The position numbers and the translations under genes are program-made. A stretch of 64,000 nucleotides of DNA from DATFLS01 sp964413425 (lineage in GTDB: Bacteria > Fidelibacterota > JAANXI01): positions 1 through 64,000 of the forward strand of contig CAYPST010000008.1 in NCBI GenBank assembly GCA_964413425.1, given 5' to 3'. This document shows, in pieces, positions 6,929 through 14,446 of this stretch (positions within the stretch are counted from its first letter, which is position 1; each line of letters starts with the position of its first letter). Below the pieces are notes generated by a model that saw only the letters and a program-made list of their open reading frames with translations, made no database searches and was not told where the DNA came from.

Positions 6929-7303
6929 ATGAGCAAAGCTGATAATAAAAATATTACAGGATTTGAAGATTTGGAAGTCTGGCAAGAAGGGATGCGTTTA
7001 ACTGTGGAAATATATAATGCCCTTGAAAATTGCAGGGATTATGGGCTTAGAGATCAGATGCAACGCTCTGCAGTATCGATTCCTTCGAATATTGCAGAAG
7101 GTTTTGAGAGACAGACGAACAAAGATTATATTCGCTTCCTTTATATTTCAAAAGGTTCATCTGGTGAGTTACGAACACAACTTTATCTTGCAGTCAGATT
7201 AGGTGTGCTTACAAATGAAACTGGAGCGGATTTAGTAGAAAAGACGAAAAAAATTTCGTCTATGTTGTTCAATCTGATCAAAACAAGATCGGAAAAATTT
7301 TGA
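6929..7303 (+). CDS. Four-helix-bundle protein (S23 / 23S rRNA intervening-sequence family)
   Basis: 124 residues with the N-terminal FEDLEVWQEG pattern and the family signature SAVSIPSNIAEG around residues 47-58. Start ATG at 6929 follows AAAGGA at a good distance. Like the copy at 187-543, it is AT-rich against its GC-richer neighbours and is enclosed by inverted 7-bp arrays (6665-6852 and 7444-7506). It lies between the convergent kinase and dinG genes, which suggests insertion. Outside the signature the two proteins differ strongly. Function unknown; free-standing members are common in environmental genomes. Confidence 0.9.
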   Translation: MSKADNKNITGFEDLEVWQEGMRLTVEIYNALENCRDYGLRDQMQRSAVSIPSNIAEGFERQTNKDYIRFLYISKGSSGELRTQLYLAVRLGVLTNETGADLVEKTKKISSMLFNLIKTRSEKF

Positions 7304-7443
7304 TTCGCAAATTCCTTGAGAAATGTCCACCGGTTAGAAATATGTTCGATACTGATACACTGCAGCTAGCAATAGGGTGGGTCGTTACTATTTTTTTAAC
7401 CTCTACTATCCAACTTAAACGTATATCTATTTCTCCATGGTAC

Positions 7444-7506
7444 ATCTCCGTGCTCCGTCTTCCGTTCTCCGTTCTCCGTTTTCCGTTCTCCGTTTTCCGT
7501 TCTCCG
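7444..7506 (-). repeat. Right heptamer array of four-helix-bundle cassette 2
   Basis: Nine 7-bp units ending in TCCG on the plus strand at 7450, 7457 and so on to 7506. On the minus strand they read CGGAGAA and CGGAAAA, with CGGAAGA and CGGAGCA at the inner end, the inverse of the array at 6665-6852. The array ends five bases from the dinG stop codon at 7511. Confidence 0.85.
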
Positions 7507-7510
7507 TTTA

Positions 7511-10420
7511 TCAGTTGCGTTTAAACCAATCATCCAGCAGGTCGAAGAGTTCCTCCGGGGACTGGCAGGCCTGGAGGTCGATGGGGAGGGATTCGGCGAT
7601 GTAGCGGCCGTAATATTTGGTGGCGACCCGGGGATCGGCGATGATGACCACTCCGGCGTCGGTGCCGGAGCGGATGAGGCGTCCGAAACCCTGCCGGAAC
7701 TGGATAATCGCCTCCGGGAGGTTATAGTCGATAAATCCGTTCCCCCCGCTGGCGTCGATGGCGGAGGTATTGGCCTCCACAATGGGATCGGAAGGCACGG
7801 CAAAGGGGAGTTTCCCGATGATCAGCACCTCCAGGGATTTCCCCGGGACGTCTACGCCTTCCCAGAAACTCTCAGTCCCCAGGAGCACAGATGCCGGTTC
7901 GACCTTGAACTGCTCAACCAGGTCCGTACGGGAGATCTGGCGGGTCTGACGCAGGAGTGCAATCTGCATTTCTTTATAATAGCCCTCCATCCCGCCGAAC
8001 ATATCATCCATGGAACGGTAAGAGGTGGTCAGAACCAGGGTTCCCCGCCGGTACCGTTCCGAAATTTCCCGCACCATCTCCGCCACCTGACGGGAATGCT
8101 CTCCCGACCCGGGACGCTCCACCCAGGTGGTCACACACCCCATAATCTGCTCTGACAGATAATACGGACTGCCGAGATCCCGGCTGACAATCTCCCGTTC
8201 TTCCAACCTGTCCAGTCCGATTCTCTTCAGAAAATAAGTGAAATCATCCGCCACCTTCAACGTGGCCGAAGTGAAGACCGCACTCCGTAAATTGTCATAG
8301 ATATATCGTTCCATCATCATCCCCACATCAATGGGCGTGGTAACGAACCGGGGCAGGCTGCGGGAACTGACCGGTAACTCATACCAGTAGATCTGGCTGC
8401 TGTCCTTCGCTTCAAGCACCCGTTTCAGGGTCACCGCCAGCGCATATAATTCCTCGTACCGGAACTGAATATCCTGCCGGATCACGTCCACATCCCGGAT
8501 ATCAGTGCCGGTATAATCTTTTAACTGTTGAAAGAGGGTCTTCAGGGAAGTGAGGACGCTCCGGAAGGCATCTTTCAGATCCTTTATAGATGATCCCAGT
8601 GATTGAAATGGCAGCGAATCCAGGGTATAGCGGACTTTTTCCGTATATTGAAACTGCCGCTGTTTCCTGGAGGCTTCCTGTTGGAACTCCGTGAGGAAAA
8701 CTTCGGTTTGCTTCTCCAGCTGCCCGAGGGCTTCTATTGCCTCCCGAATTGCCGGTTCAAATTGCCGGGTGAGCGAGTCCTCTTTCACCTGGCCGATCAT
8801 AGTTCTCAAAGTCACCAGCAGTCCGTATTCAGTCCGGGTTCTGGTGTATAACGGTCCGGTGGCATTGCGTATCGACCAGAGGTCAAATTCGGAGGCGAAA
8901 TATCGATAGGCGTTCTGCTCCAGATTATGCGCCTCATCCACAATCAGATGATGATACTCGGGAATGGACAGATGATTGGAAGTGGCGTCGGCCAGCAGCA
9001 GCGAATGGTTGACCAGAATCAGGTGTGCGGTGGCAGCTTCTTTTTTTAACGGCCCCAGGGAACACCCTCGGTGCTGTGCACAGCGCTTGGTTGTGCAGTA
9101 TCCGCTCTCACTGCAGAGCCGGCTCCAGAGCTGGGGCGACCCACGCTCGCTAAATCCGTTGTTCTCGGAGATGTCTCCTGTGGTTGTTTCGGAGGCCCAC
9201 ACCACCAGCGGCAGGGCACTTACCCGATCCTCGGCTGAATAACGAGAAAGGCTCTGTAATAACTCGCTCCATTTGGTTTTGCAGAGATAATTGGAGCGTC
9301 CCTTGAGCAGCACTGCTTTGAAGTCAAAGCCCAGCTGATCGTGCAGGAAGGGGATATCTTTGTAAAAGAGCTGTTCCTGCAGATTCTTGGTGTTGCTGCT
9401 GATAACAATCCGTTCGCCCCGATCGTTATTTTTCAGCGCCCACATCACGGCCGGGAGCAAATAGGCCAGCGATTTCCCCACCCCGGTGCCTGCTTCCGCC
9501 ACCAGGAACTGTGCCTCGTTGAGTGCATCAGCCACCGCTTCCGCCATTTCTGCCTGGGCATCCCGTTCTTCGAAATTCGCCAGCGCGGCTCCCAGAACAC
9601 CATCTCTGGTAAAATACCTGGTGAGTTCGAAGGTATCTATCGGCTCCGGCGGCTCTCCCAGACCATCGAATTCCAATCCTCCGGTGCCGTAGACATTAAA
9701 TCTCCGGGGCGGCCGGACCATCCGTTCCCCTATCCCGTCCGGTTCGTTGGCTGCAATCAGATAGTTGACCGCATCAATGAACAGCGGTTTGGTATGAACA
9801 TCAATATCCGCCAGGATCCGGGTGCATTGTCGGAGCACATCCAATTTGGTGGCCAGTATCATATCAATGAGGTGCAGAAAAATCTCGCCCACCATCTTCG
9901 CGTCCGGCAGGGCGCGGTGTGAGGAGTCCTCCTCAACGCCAAAGGTCCTGGCCACGGTTTTCAACTTGTGGTCCAGGGTCCAGTAAGTGAAGGTGCGGGC
10001 CAGAAGCAGCGTATCGTATAACGAATTGTCGGGAGGCGCCTCGCCGGTCCGCTGATAATGCGCCTCCAGCATGCCGTAGTCGAATTCTACGTTATGGGCG
10101 ACCAGAGGATACTCCCCCAGGAACGCCTTGATGTCTTCATGGCATTCCTTGTACGTCGGCGCATCTTCGACCATGGCATCGGAGATCCCGGTGATGCGGG
10201 TGATTTCTTCGGAGATGGGATTGCGCGGCTTCAGCAGCAGATCCAGGGAGTCCGCGGGCTCACCGTTCACATACCTGACTGCCGCTACCTCGATGATGTC
10301 ATCCTGCAGCGGATCCAGTCCGGTCGTTTCGGTATCCAGAGCGATAAACGTGTCGAGATGTAATGTATGTAGAATATTCGCGTTCACTGATGACAACACA
10401 TGCTGCTTGTGGTACTCCAC
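7511..10420 (-). CDS. dinG: DinG-family DNA helicase with N-terminal DnaQ-like exonuclease domain
   Basis: 969 residues from a GTG start preceded by CGGAG. Residues about 25-190 form a DEDDh 3'-5' exonuclease: Exo I LDTETTG, Exo II HNVEFDYGML, Exo III HRALPDAK. The rest is an XPD/DinG superfamily 2 helicase: Walker A AEAGTGVGKS, Walker B box DEAHNLE, and a cysteine group (C-x-K then C-SESGYC-TTKRC-x4-C) consistent with the 4Fe-4S cluster. The C-terminal motif FRQGFGRLIRSGTD matches motif VI. Exonuclease-DinG fusions are known in Firmicutes and several other phyla. The likely role is unwinding of branched or RNA-containing DNA in repair. Confidence 0.92.
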   Translation of the reverse strand: MEYHKQHVLSSVNANILHTLHLDTFIALDTETTGLDPLQDDIIEVAAVRYVNGEPADSLDLLLKPRNPISEEITRITGISDAMVEDAPTYKECHEDIKAFLGEYPLVAHNVEFDYGMLEAHYQRTGEAPPDNSLYDTLLLARTFTYWTLDHKLKTVARTFGVEEDSSHRALPDAKMVGEIFLHLIDMILATKLDVLRQCTRILADIDVHTKPLFIDAVNYLIAANEPDGIGERMVRPPRRFNVYGTGGLEFDGLGEPPEPIDTFELTRYFTRDGVLGAALANFEERDAQAEMAEAVADALNEAQFLVAEAGTGVGKSLAYLLPAVMWALKNNDRGERIVISSNTKNLQEQLFYKDIPFLHDQLGFDFKAVLLKGRSNYLCKTKWSELLQSLSRYSAEDRVSALPLVVWASETTTGDISENNGFSERGSPQLWSRLCSESGYCTTKRCAQHRGCSLGPLKKEAATAHLILVNHSLLLADATSNHLSIPEYHHLIVDEAHNLEQNAYRYFASEFDLWSIRNATGPLYTRTRTEYGLLVTLRTMIGQVKEDSLTRQFEPAIREAIEALGQLEKQTEVFLTEFQQEASRKQRQFQYTEKVRYTLDSLPFQSLGSSIKDLKDAFRSVLTSLKTLFQQLKDYTGTDIRDVDVIRQDIQFRYEELYALAVTLKRVLEAKDSSQIYWYELPVSSRSLPRFVTTPIDVGMMMERYIYDNLRSAVFTSATLKVADDFTYFLKRIGLDRLEEREIVSRDLGSPYYLSEQIMGCVTTWVERPGSGEHSRQVAEMVREISERYRRGTLVLTTSYRSMDDMFGGMEGYYKEMQIALLRQTRQISRTDLVEQFKVEPASVLLGTESFWEGVDVPGKSLEVLIIGKLPFAVPSDPIVEANTSAIDASGGNGFIDYNLPEAIIQFRQGFGRLIRSGTDAGVVIIADPRVATKYYGRYIAESLPIDLQACQSPEELFDLLDDWFKRN

Positions 10421-10476
10421 TCAACTCCGATTTTAATTATACAATAATTTGAAGTTCCCTCATAGGATTTTTGGTG

Positions 10477-10675
10477 GTTATTGGTCAATGGTCAATCATG
10501 ACTATTAACTTTACTCAGGAGATGGACTGTGTGCTGATGCGATTGACTCTCTTTTTGCGTTCTCCCCCTTACCAAGGGGGAGTCAGAGGGGGTCATTCTG
10601 TCAAAGCGCTTCTAATGCCCCCTGTTCTCCCCATAGACTGAGTAAGGTTAATAGCCATATTGTCAATTGTCTATG
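10477..10675. repeat. Intergenic element with heptamer words and inverted ends
   Basis: GTTATTG, GTCAATG and GTCAATC occur in tandem at 10477-10497, and GTCAATT, GTCTATG at 10662-10675. Between them CTATTAACTTTACTCAG (about 10503) recurs inverted as CTGAGTAAGGTTAATAG (about 10639). The interior holds a hairpin CTCCCCCTT/AAGGGGGAG near 10563-10582. The words are those of the element at 3311-3581. No gene inside. Confidence 0.6.
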
Positions 10676-10804
10676 CTCAGAGATGCAGGAACGGATGAAT
10701 CTCTACCGGATCTCTTGATGCAGGGCGCAAAGTGTATGGCGTATGACGGTTAATGGTAAACGTAAGAGTTGGGAGAGAATGAGTGAGTTAGAAAAGGTGA
10801 ATGT

Positions 10805-10951
10805 ATGCGGTTGATCGATTTGATACGGCTTGCCCTCTACCACAAAAAAAGAATGGAACTTCGAGATGATGTTTCCATTAAAGGTTTCATAGATACTATT
10901 GACGCCACACGGATTTTACAGAAATCTGTTGATATTCGGCATAAGAGATAG
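10805..10951 (+). CDS. Possible small protein, 48 residues
   Basis: An open frame from ATG 10805 to TAG 10951 with AAAAGGTG placed six to eight bases before the start. The product is basic at both ends and begins MRLIDLIRLALYHKKRMELR. No family is recognised. It sits alone in the intergenic region between dinG and the cold-shock gene. The ribosome binding site is the only positive support, so it may be chance. Confidence 0.3.
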   Translation: MRLIDLIRLALYHKKRMELRDDVSIKGFIDTIDATRILQKSVDIRHKR

Positions 10952-11073
10952 TACTATGGAGAAATTCTGAGCAGTAATTCGGAGTAAGAAGGATTCGAGT
11001 GATCGGATTCAGTTATACAAAGAAAGTTCTGCCAGAGTAACAAGTAACACAATTAACACAAAGGAGTTTTCAC

Positions 11074-11286
11074 ATGGCAGAGCTTTCCAAAGGCACTGTG
11101 AAGTGGTTCGACAGCAGCAAGGGATTCGGTTTCATCGAGCGAAATGGTGGCGAAGATGTCTTCGTACACTATTCCGGTATCGAAGGCACCGGCTACAAAT
11201 CGCTTGAAGAAGGTCAGCAGGTCGAGTTTGAGGAAACCCAGGGCAAGAAGGGTCCTCAGGCAACCAATGTGCGGACGATTCGATAA
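11074..11286 (+). CDS. Cold-shock domain protein (CspA family)
   Basis: 70 residues forming a single cold-shock OB fold. RNA-binding motifs RNP1 (KGFGFI, residues about 16-21) and RNP2 (VFVHYS, about 29-34) are intact. The start is fixed by AAAGGAG seven bases upstream. Such proteins bind single-stranded RNA and DNA and melt mRNA structure. A rho-independent terminator follows at 11317-11345, so the gene is transcribed alone. Confidence 0.97.
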   Translation: MAELSKGTVKWFDSSKGFGFIERNGGEDVFVHYSGIEGTGYKSLEEGQQVEFEETQGKKGPQATNVRTIR

Positions 11287-11316
11287 GAATCGCGAAGGTC
11301 TTGCACGACAATCAAA

Positions 11317-11348
11317 AGCCCGCAGTATTCCCTGCGGGCTTTTTTTTA
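11317..11348 (+). terminator. Rho-independent terminator of the cold-shock gene
   Basis: Nine-base stem AGCCCGCAG / CTGCGGGCT around the loop TATTCC, followed by a run of T. It lies 30 bases after the stop codon. Confidence 0.93.
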
Positions 11349-11430
11349 TTTCAACCTATTACTCGAATGCAGAGATCGTAAAGAGCGCAAAGAAAACACA
11401 AAATGCTTGCTGCTGTAGTTTCACAATTCT

Positions 11431-11453
11431 GAGTCTTTTTAGAAAACGCCTCG
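11431..11453 (+). repeat. Copy of the GAGTCTGTTTAGAAAAC intergenic repeat end
   Basis: GAGTCTTTTTAGAAAACGCC followed by TCG. Same word as at 12988, 36896, 37136-37159 (inverted) and 55297. No inverted partner is evident nearby, so this is a solo end. Just before it, GATCGTAAAGAGCGCAAAGA (11367-11386) belongs to a second dispersed family also seen near 20505 and 29835. Confidence 0.6.
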
Positions 11454-11693
11454 AAGGTCTTCCTAACACGGTTCACTCTCCGGAATATGATGACCAAGAC
11501 GGCGAAATTCATGCTGGAGGAGACGAAACAGGAATGAAAAGCCCTGCGAACTGGTCGAGATGAGAGGACCGATGAGAGAGACACTGCATGTGATTGTTGT
11601 AACAGTACGCACCCTGCACTTATGGTAAGGAGATCACATCTTGAGCAAACTGTCCTGTCATCTGACTGTACCCCGGTCCCCACAAGGCCTGCA

Positions 11694-11759
11694 ACAAGTC
11701 TGCACTTGATCGATGACAAGTCTTGACTTGTTTACCGACAAGTCTGCACTTGTTCCAGC
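11694..11759. promoter_or_regulatory. Three palindromes at 22-bp spacing
   Basis: ACAAGT-N4-ACTTGT occurs at 11716-11731 and 11738-11753, and with one mismatch at 11694-11709. Starts are exactly 22 bp apart, two helical turns. The array lies about 155 bp before the hydrolase gene at 11913 and looks like a multi-site operator. No other copy was noticed in the window. Confidence 0.45.
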
Positions 11760-11912
11760 CCTTGTCCTGCCTGGGTTCCAGAGGTGTTCGTATTCAGTTT
11801 TCACGAAAGAAGGGTAAGCAACTGCCGGAGATACTCATGTAACGAAACACGAATTGCATGTCATGTGCATTTTCTATCGCTCGCATAATAGACAAGCAAA
11901 GGAAAAATACCG

Positions 11913-12905
11913 ATGAAATATATATACAGGTCAATATCACGGTATCACATAGTCCTTATCCTGTTCTTTATCGCGGCGTGCAGTAATGTCGAATCCACAT
12001 CCGTGGGAGATTCTCAAACGGTGAAGCCTCCTTTTGCCATGCAAGAACTGATGACGGCGCCGGACGTTCCCATTCCCCCGGTCGAGACACTGAAAGCAAG
12101 TGACGGTATTCCATTGGCATACAGGGCGTATATTCCCGAACATCCGGAGGCCGGCCTTATCTTGTATCACGGCGGGGGCGCTCACAGCGCTGCCGGCTAC
12201 CAGCATATCGGCAGCGCCCTGAGCGAAAAATACAATGTGGCTGTTTTCACGCCCGATATCAGAGGGCATGGTCGCTCAGACGGCCCCAGAGGTGACGCGC
12301 CCGCTTCAGAGCAGGTCTTACAGGATGTGCGCAGCCTGGTGAGATTGATTGCAAGCAAGCGCCCCGATATCCCCCTCTTCCTTGGGGGGCATTCATCAGG
12401 GGCAGGACTGATACTGAACTATACGAGTTCCGCTTATGAAGTCGAGGTATCGGGTTATGTATTTGTGGCTCCTCATCTTGGGTTCCGATCCGGCACCGCA
12501 CGTGAAGATACTCCTGATACATTCACTGAGGTGAACACTTTCGCATTCGTTGTCAATGGTATCACACAGGGCGTGCTGTTCGGTCACAAGAAAGCAGTGC
12601 GTTTTAATTATCCTGCAGAGGTGCTCGAATCTGATTCGGGTCTGGTAGGGTATAATACCGTAAATATGGCCAATGCCCTGACTCCGACTGCACCGGATGA
12701 ACAGTTGTCCCGGATCACTCAACCCCTGGGAGTATGGATTGGTGAAGATGATGAATTGTTGGATGCCAAGAAAGTGGTCTCTTTTGTGAAAAGTTCGAAT
12801 TCTGCGGCGTATATCGAAACGGTTGAAGGAGAAGAGCACCTGTCAGTCTTGTTAGCAGCAGCTGATCTCATTGGTCCCTGGATTCAGGCCCGCATCGGGG
12901 AGTAG
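11913..12905 (+). CDS. Lipoprotein alpha/beta hydrolase (monoacylglycerol-lipase-like)
   Basis: 330 residues. A lipoprotein signal ends with lipobox FIAAC (C23), so it is probably anchored in the envelope. The alpha/beta hydrolase fold shows the oxyanion strand YHGGGAHS, DIRGHGRSDG, nucleophile elbow GGHSSGAG (serine at about 162), acid in GEDDELLD and histidine in EGEEHLSV. The DIRGHGRS and GHSSG patterns fit the Hydrolase_4/lysophospholipase group. Start ATG 11913 follows AAAGGAA. The substrate is not predictable. It lies alone between intergenic repeats. Confidence 0.88.
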   Translation: MKYIYRSISRYHIVLILFFIAACSNVESTSVGDSQTVKPPFAMQELMTAPDVPIPPVETLKASDGIPLAYRAYIPEHPEAGLILYHGGGAHSAAGYQHIGSALSEKYNVAVFTPDIRGHGRSDGPRGDAPASEQVLQDVRSLVRLIASKRPDIPLFLGGHSSGAGLILNYTSSAYEVEVSGYVFVAPHLGFRSGTAREDTPDTFTEVNTFAFVVNGITQGVLFGHKKAVRFNYPAEVLESDSGLVGYNTVNMANALTPTAPDEQLSRITQPLGVWIGEDDELLDAKKVVSFVKSSNSAAYIETVEGEEHLSVLLAAADLIGPWIQARIGE

Positions 12906-12987
12906 CCTGGTAAGAATAAAATCAGATATTCTGCAATGCATTTCGAAGAGTGCACTTGTTTTATATATGACAGAAAGCTTAAATATT

Positions 12988-13060
12988 GAGTCTGTTCAGA
13001 AAACGCCTCGCCCGAAGGGACGCCTTTGGCGCGGTCTCCATTGGCTACGGGAGGAGTCTC
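12988..13060 (+). repeat. Copy of the GAGTCTGTTTAGAAAAC intergenic repeat
   Basis: GAGTCTGTTCAGAAAACGCC followed by TCGCCCGAAGGGACGCC and TTTGGCGCGGTCTCC. The second part recurs at 20430 and, in part, at 3480-3502. It lies between the hydrolase and the 3' end of the sigma-54 regulator at 13082. No inverted partner was found within a few hundred bases. Confidence 0.6.
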
Positions 13061-13081
13061 CGGTCGTGCTAAACCGTGTCT

Positions 13082-14446
13082 TTACTTCATGTTGAGTCGT
13101 TCCATGCGCGAACGGATGTGGCGTTCGGTAATACCGAGGAGCCGGGCGGCGGCGCTCTGGTTACCCCCGGTCTGGTCCAGCGCTTCTTCGATCATCCGCC
13201 GCTCGAAGGTCGTCATCTTCTCATCATATCCATCCTGCAGGTTCGCCGGATTAATGATTTCTGACTCAGAGACCACATCGATGGACTTCGGCAGATCATT
13301 CACAGTGATGTAATGGTTCCGGCTGAAGACCACGGCGCGTTCAATCATGTTCTCCAATTCCCGCACATTGCCCTGGAATTCATACTTCATCAGTTGATCC
13401 AGAGCCTCTTTGGTAATACCCTCAACGTCTTTCTGGTTCTCATCGGCATATTTGTGAATGAAATGGTCCACGAGAGCAGGAATGTCGGATTTTCGCTTCC
13501 GGAGCGGGGGTATCCAGATCGAAATCACGTTCAACCGATAGTACAGATCTTCCCGGAAATTGCCGGCCTGCATCATTTCTTCCAGGTTCCGATGAGTTGC
13601 TCCGATAATACGGACGTCCACATCTATATCCCGGTTACCCCCTACCCGTTGAATTGACCCGAACTGGATGGCGCGCAGGAGTTTTACTTGCATGGGGAGC
13701 GGAATCTCTCCGACTTCATCAATGAATAAGGTGCCGCCGTCGGCATCTTCAAACCGTCCCATACGTTCCTGGGTGGCCCCGGTAAACGCCCCTTTTACGT
13801 GTCCGAAAAGTTCACTCTCCAGCAGATTCTCTGGCAGGGCGGCAACATTCACCACAATAAACGGTTTCTCTTTCCGTGGACTGGCATGATGAATTGCCCG
13901 GGCAATGAGCTCTTTTCCCGTTCCGCTTTCCCCGCGGATGAGTACGGTTGCTTTACTGGTGGCAACTCTGGCCGCATTATTTAATACCTCTTCCATCTCG
14001 CCACTCTGGGAAACAATGGAATCAAACTTGAACCGCTCCTGTAATTGTTCCCGCAGCTGACGATTCTCTTCCACCAGCTGCTGTTTCTCCTTCACCCGGT
14101 TGATGAGATTCTCCAGCTCAGTGAGATCGACCGGTTTGGTCAGGTAATCATAGGCCCCGGCTTTCATGATTTCCACGGCATCTTCGATACTGCCGTAAGC
14201 CGTGATTACCACAACGTCAATATTAGGATTCACTTCTTTTACTTTTCTCAGCACAACAAAGCCGTTCCATTCCGGCATTCGAAAATCCGTCAGCACCAGA
14301 TCGATGGTTTCTGTTTCCACGATCTCCAGTCCCGCCGGTCCGCTGGCAGCCGTGTGGAGATCATAATCTCTTCTGGAAAGAAAACTTTTTAAGGTTTCCA
14401 GCTGCGCTTCTTCATCATCAATCAACAGTATTGAAAATTGCCCCAT
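13082..14446 (-). CDS. Sigma-54-dependent response regulator (NtrC family)
   Basis: 454 residues. Receiver domain with D10-D11, phospho-acceptor D54 (LTDFRMPEW), T in VVITAYG and K in YLTKPVD. AAA+ domain with GESGTGKE, an intact GAFTGA loop, and Walker B GGTLFIDEVGEI. C-terminal Fis helix-turn-helix (NQSAAARLLGITERHIRSRM). Its start overlaps the kinase stop in TAATG, so the pair is translationally coupled. It is the last gene of a four-gene operon with a sigma-54-like promoter (18501-18515), so it probably activates its own operon. Confidence 0.95.
   Translation of the reverse strand: MGQFSILLIDDEEAQLETLKSFLSRRDYDLHTAASGPAGLEIVETETIDLVLTDFRMPEWNGFVVLRKVKEVNPNIDVVVITAYGSIEDAVEIMKAGAYDYLTKPVDLTELENLINRVKEKQQLVEENRQLREQLQERFKFDSIVSQSGEMEEVLNNAARVATSKATVLIRGESGTGKELIARAIHHASPRKEKPFIVVNVAALPENLLESELFGHVKGAFTGATQERMGRFEDADGGTLFIDEVGEIPLPMQVKLLRAIQFGSIQRVGGNRDIDVDVRIIGATHRNLEEMMQAGNFREDLYYRLNVISIWIPPLRKRKSDIPALVDHFIHKYADENQKDVEGITKEALDQLMKYEFQGNVRELENMIERAVVFSRNHYITVNDLPKSIDVVSESEIINPANLQDGYDEKMTTFERRMIEEALDQTGGNQSAAARLLGITERHIRSRMERLNMK

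Noticed and set aside
6665..7506. CRISPR array or insertion sequence as an explanation of the repeat arrays
   Set aside because: The units are 7 bp with no spacers, the two arrays are inverted, and there is no transposase or cas gene.
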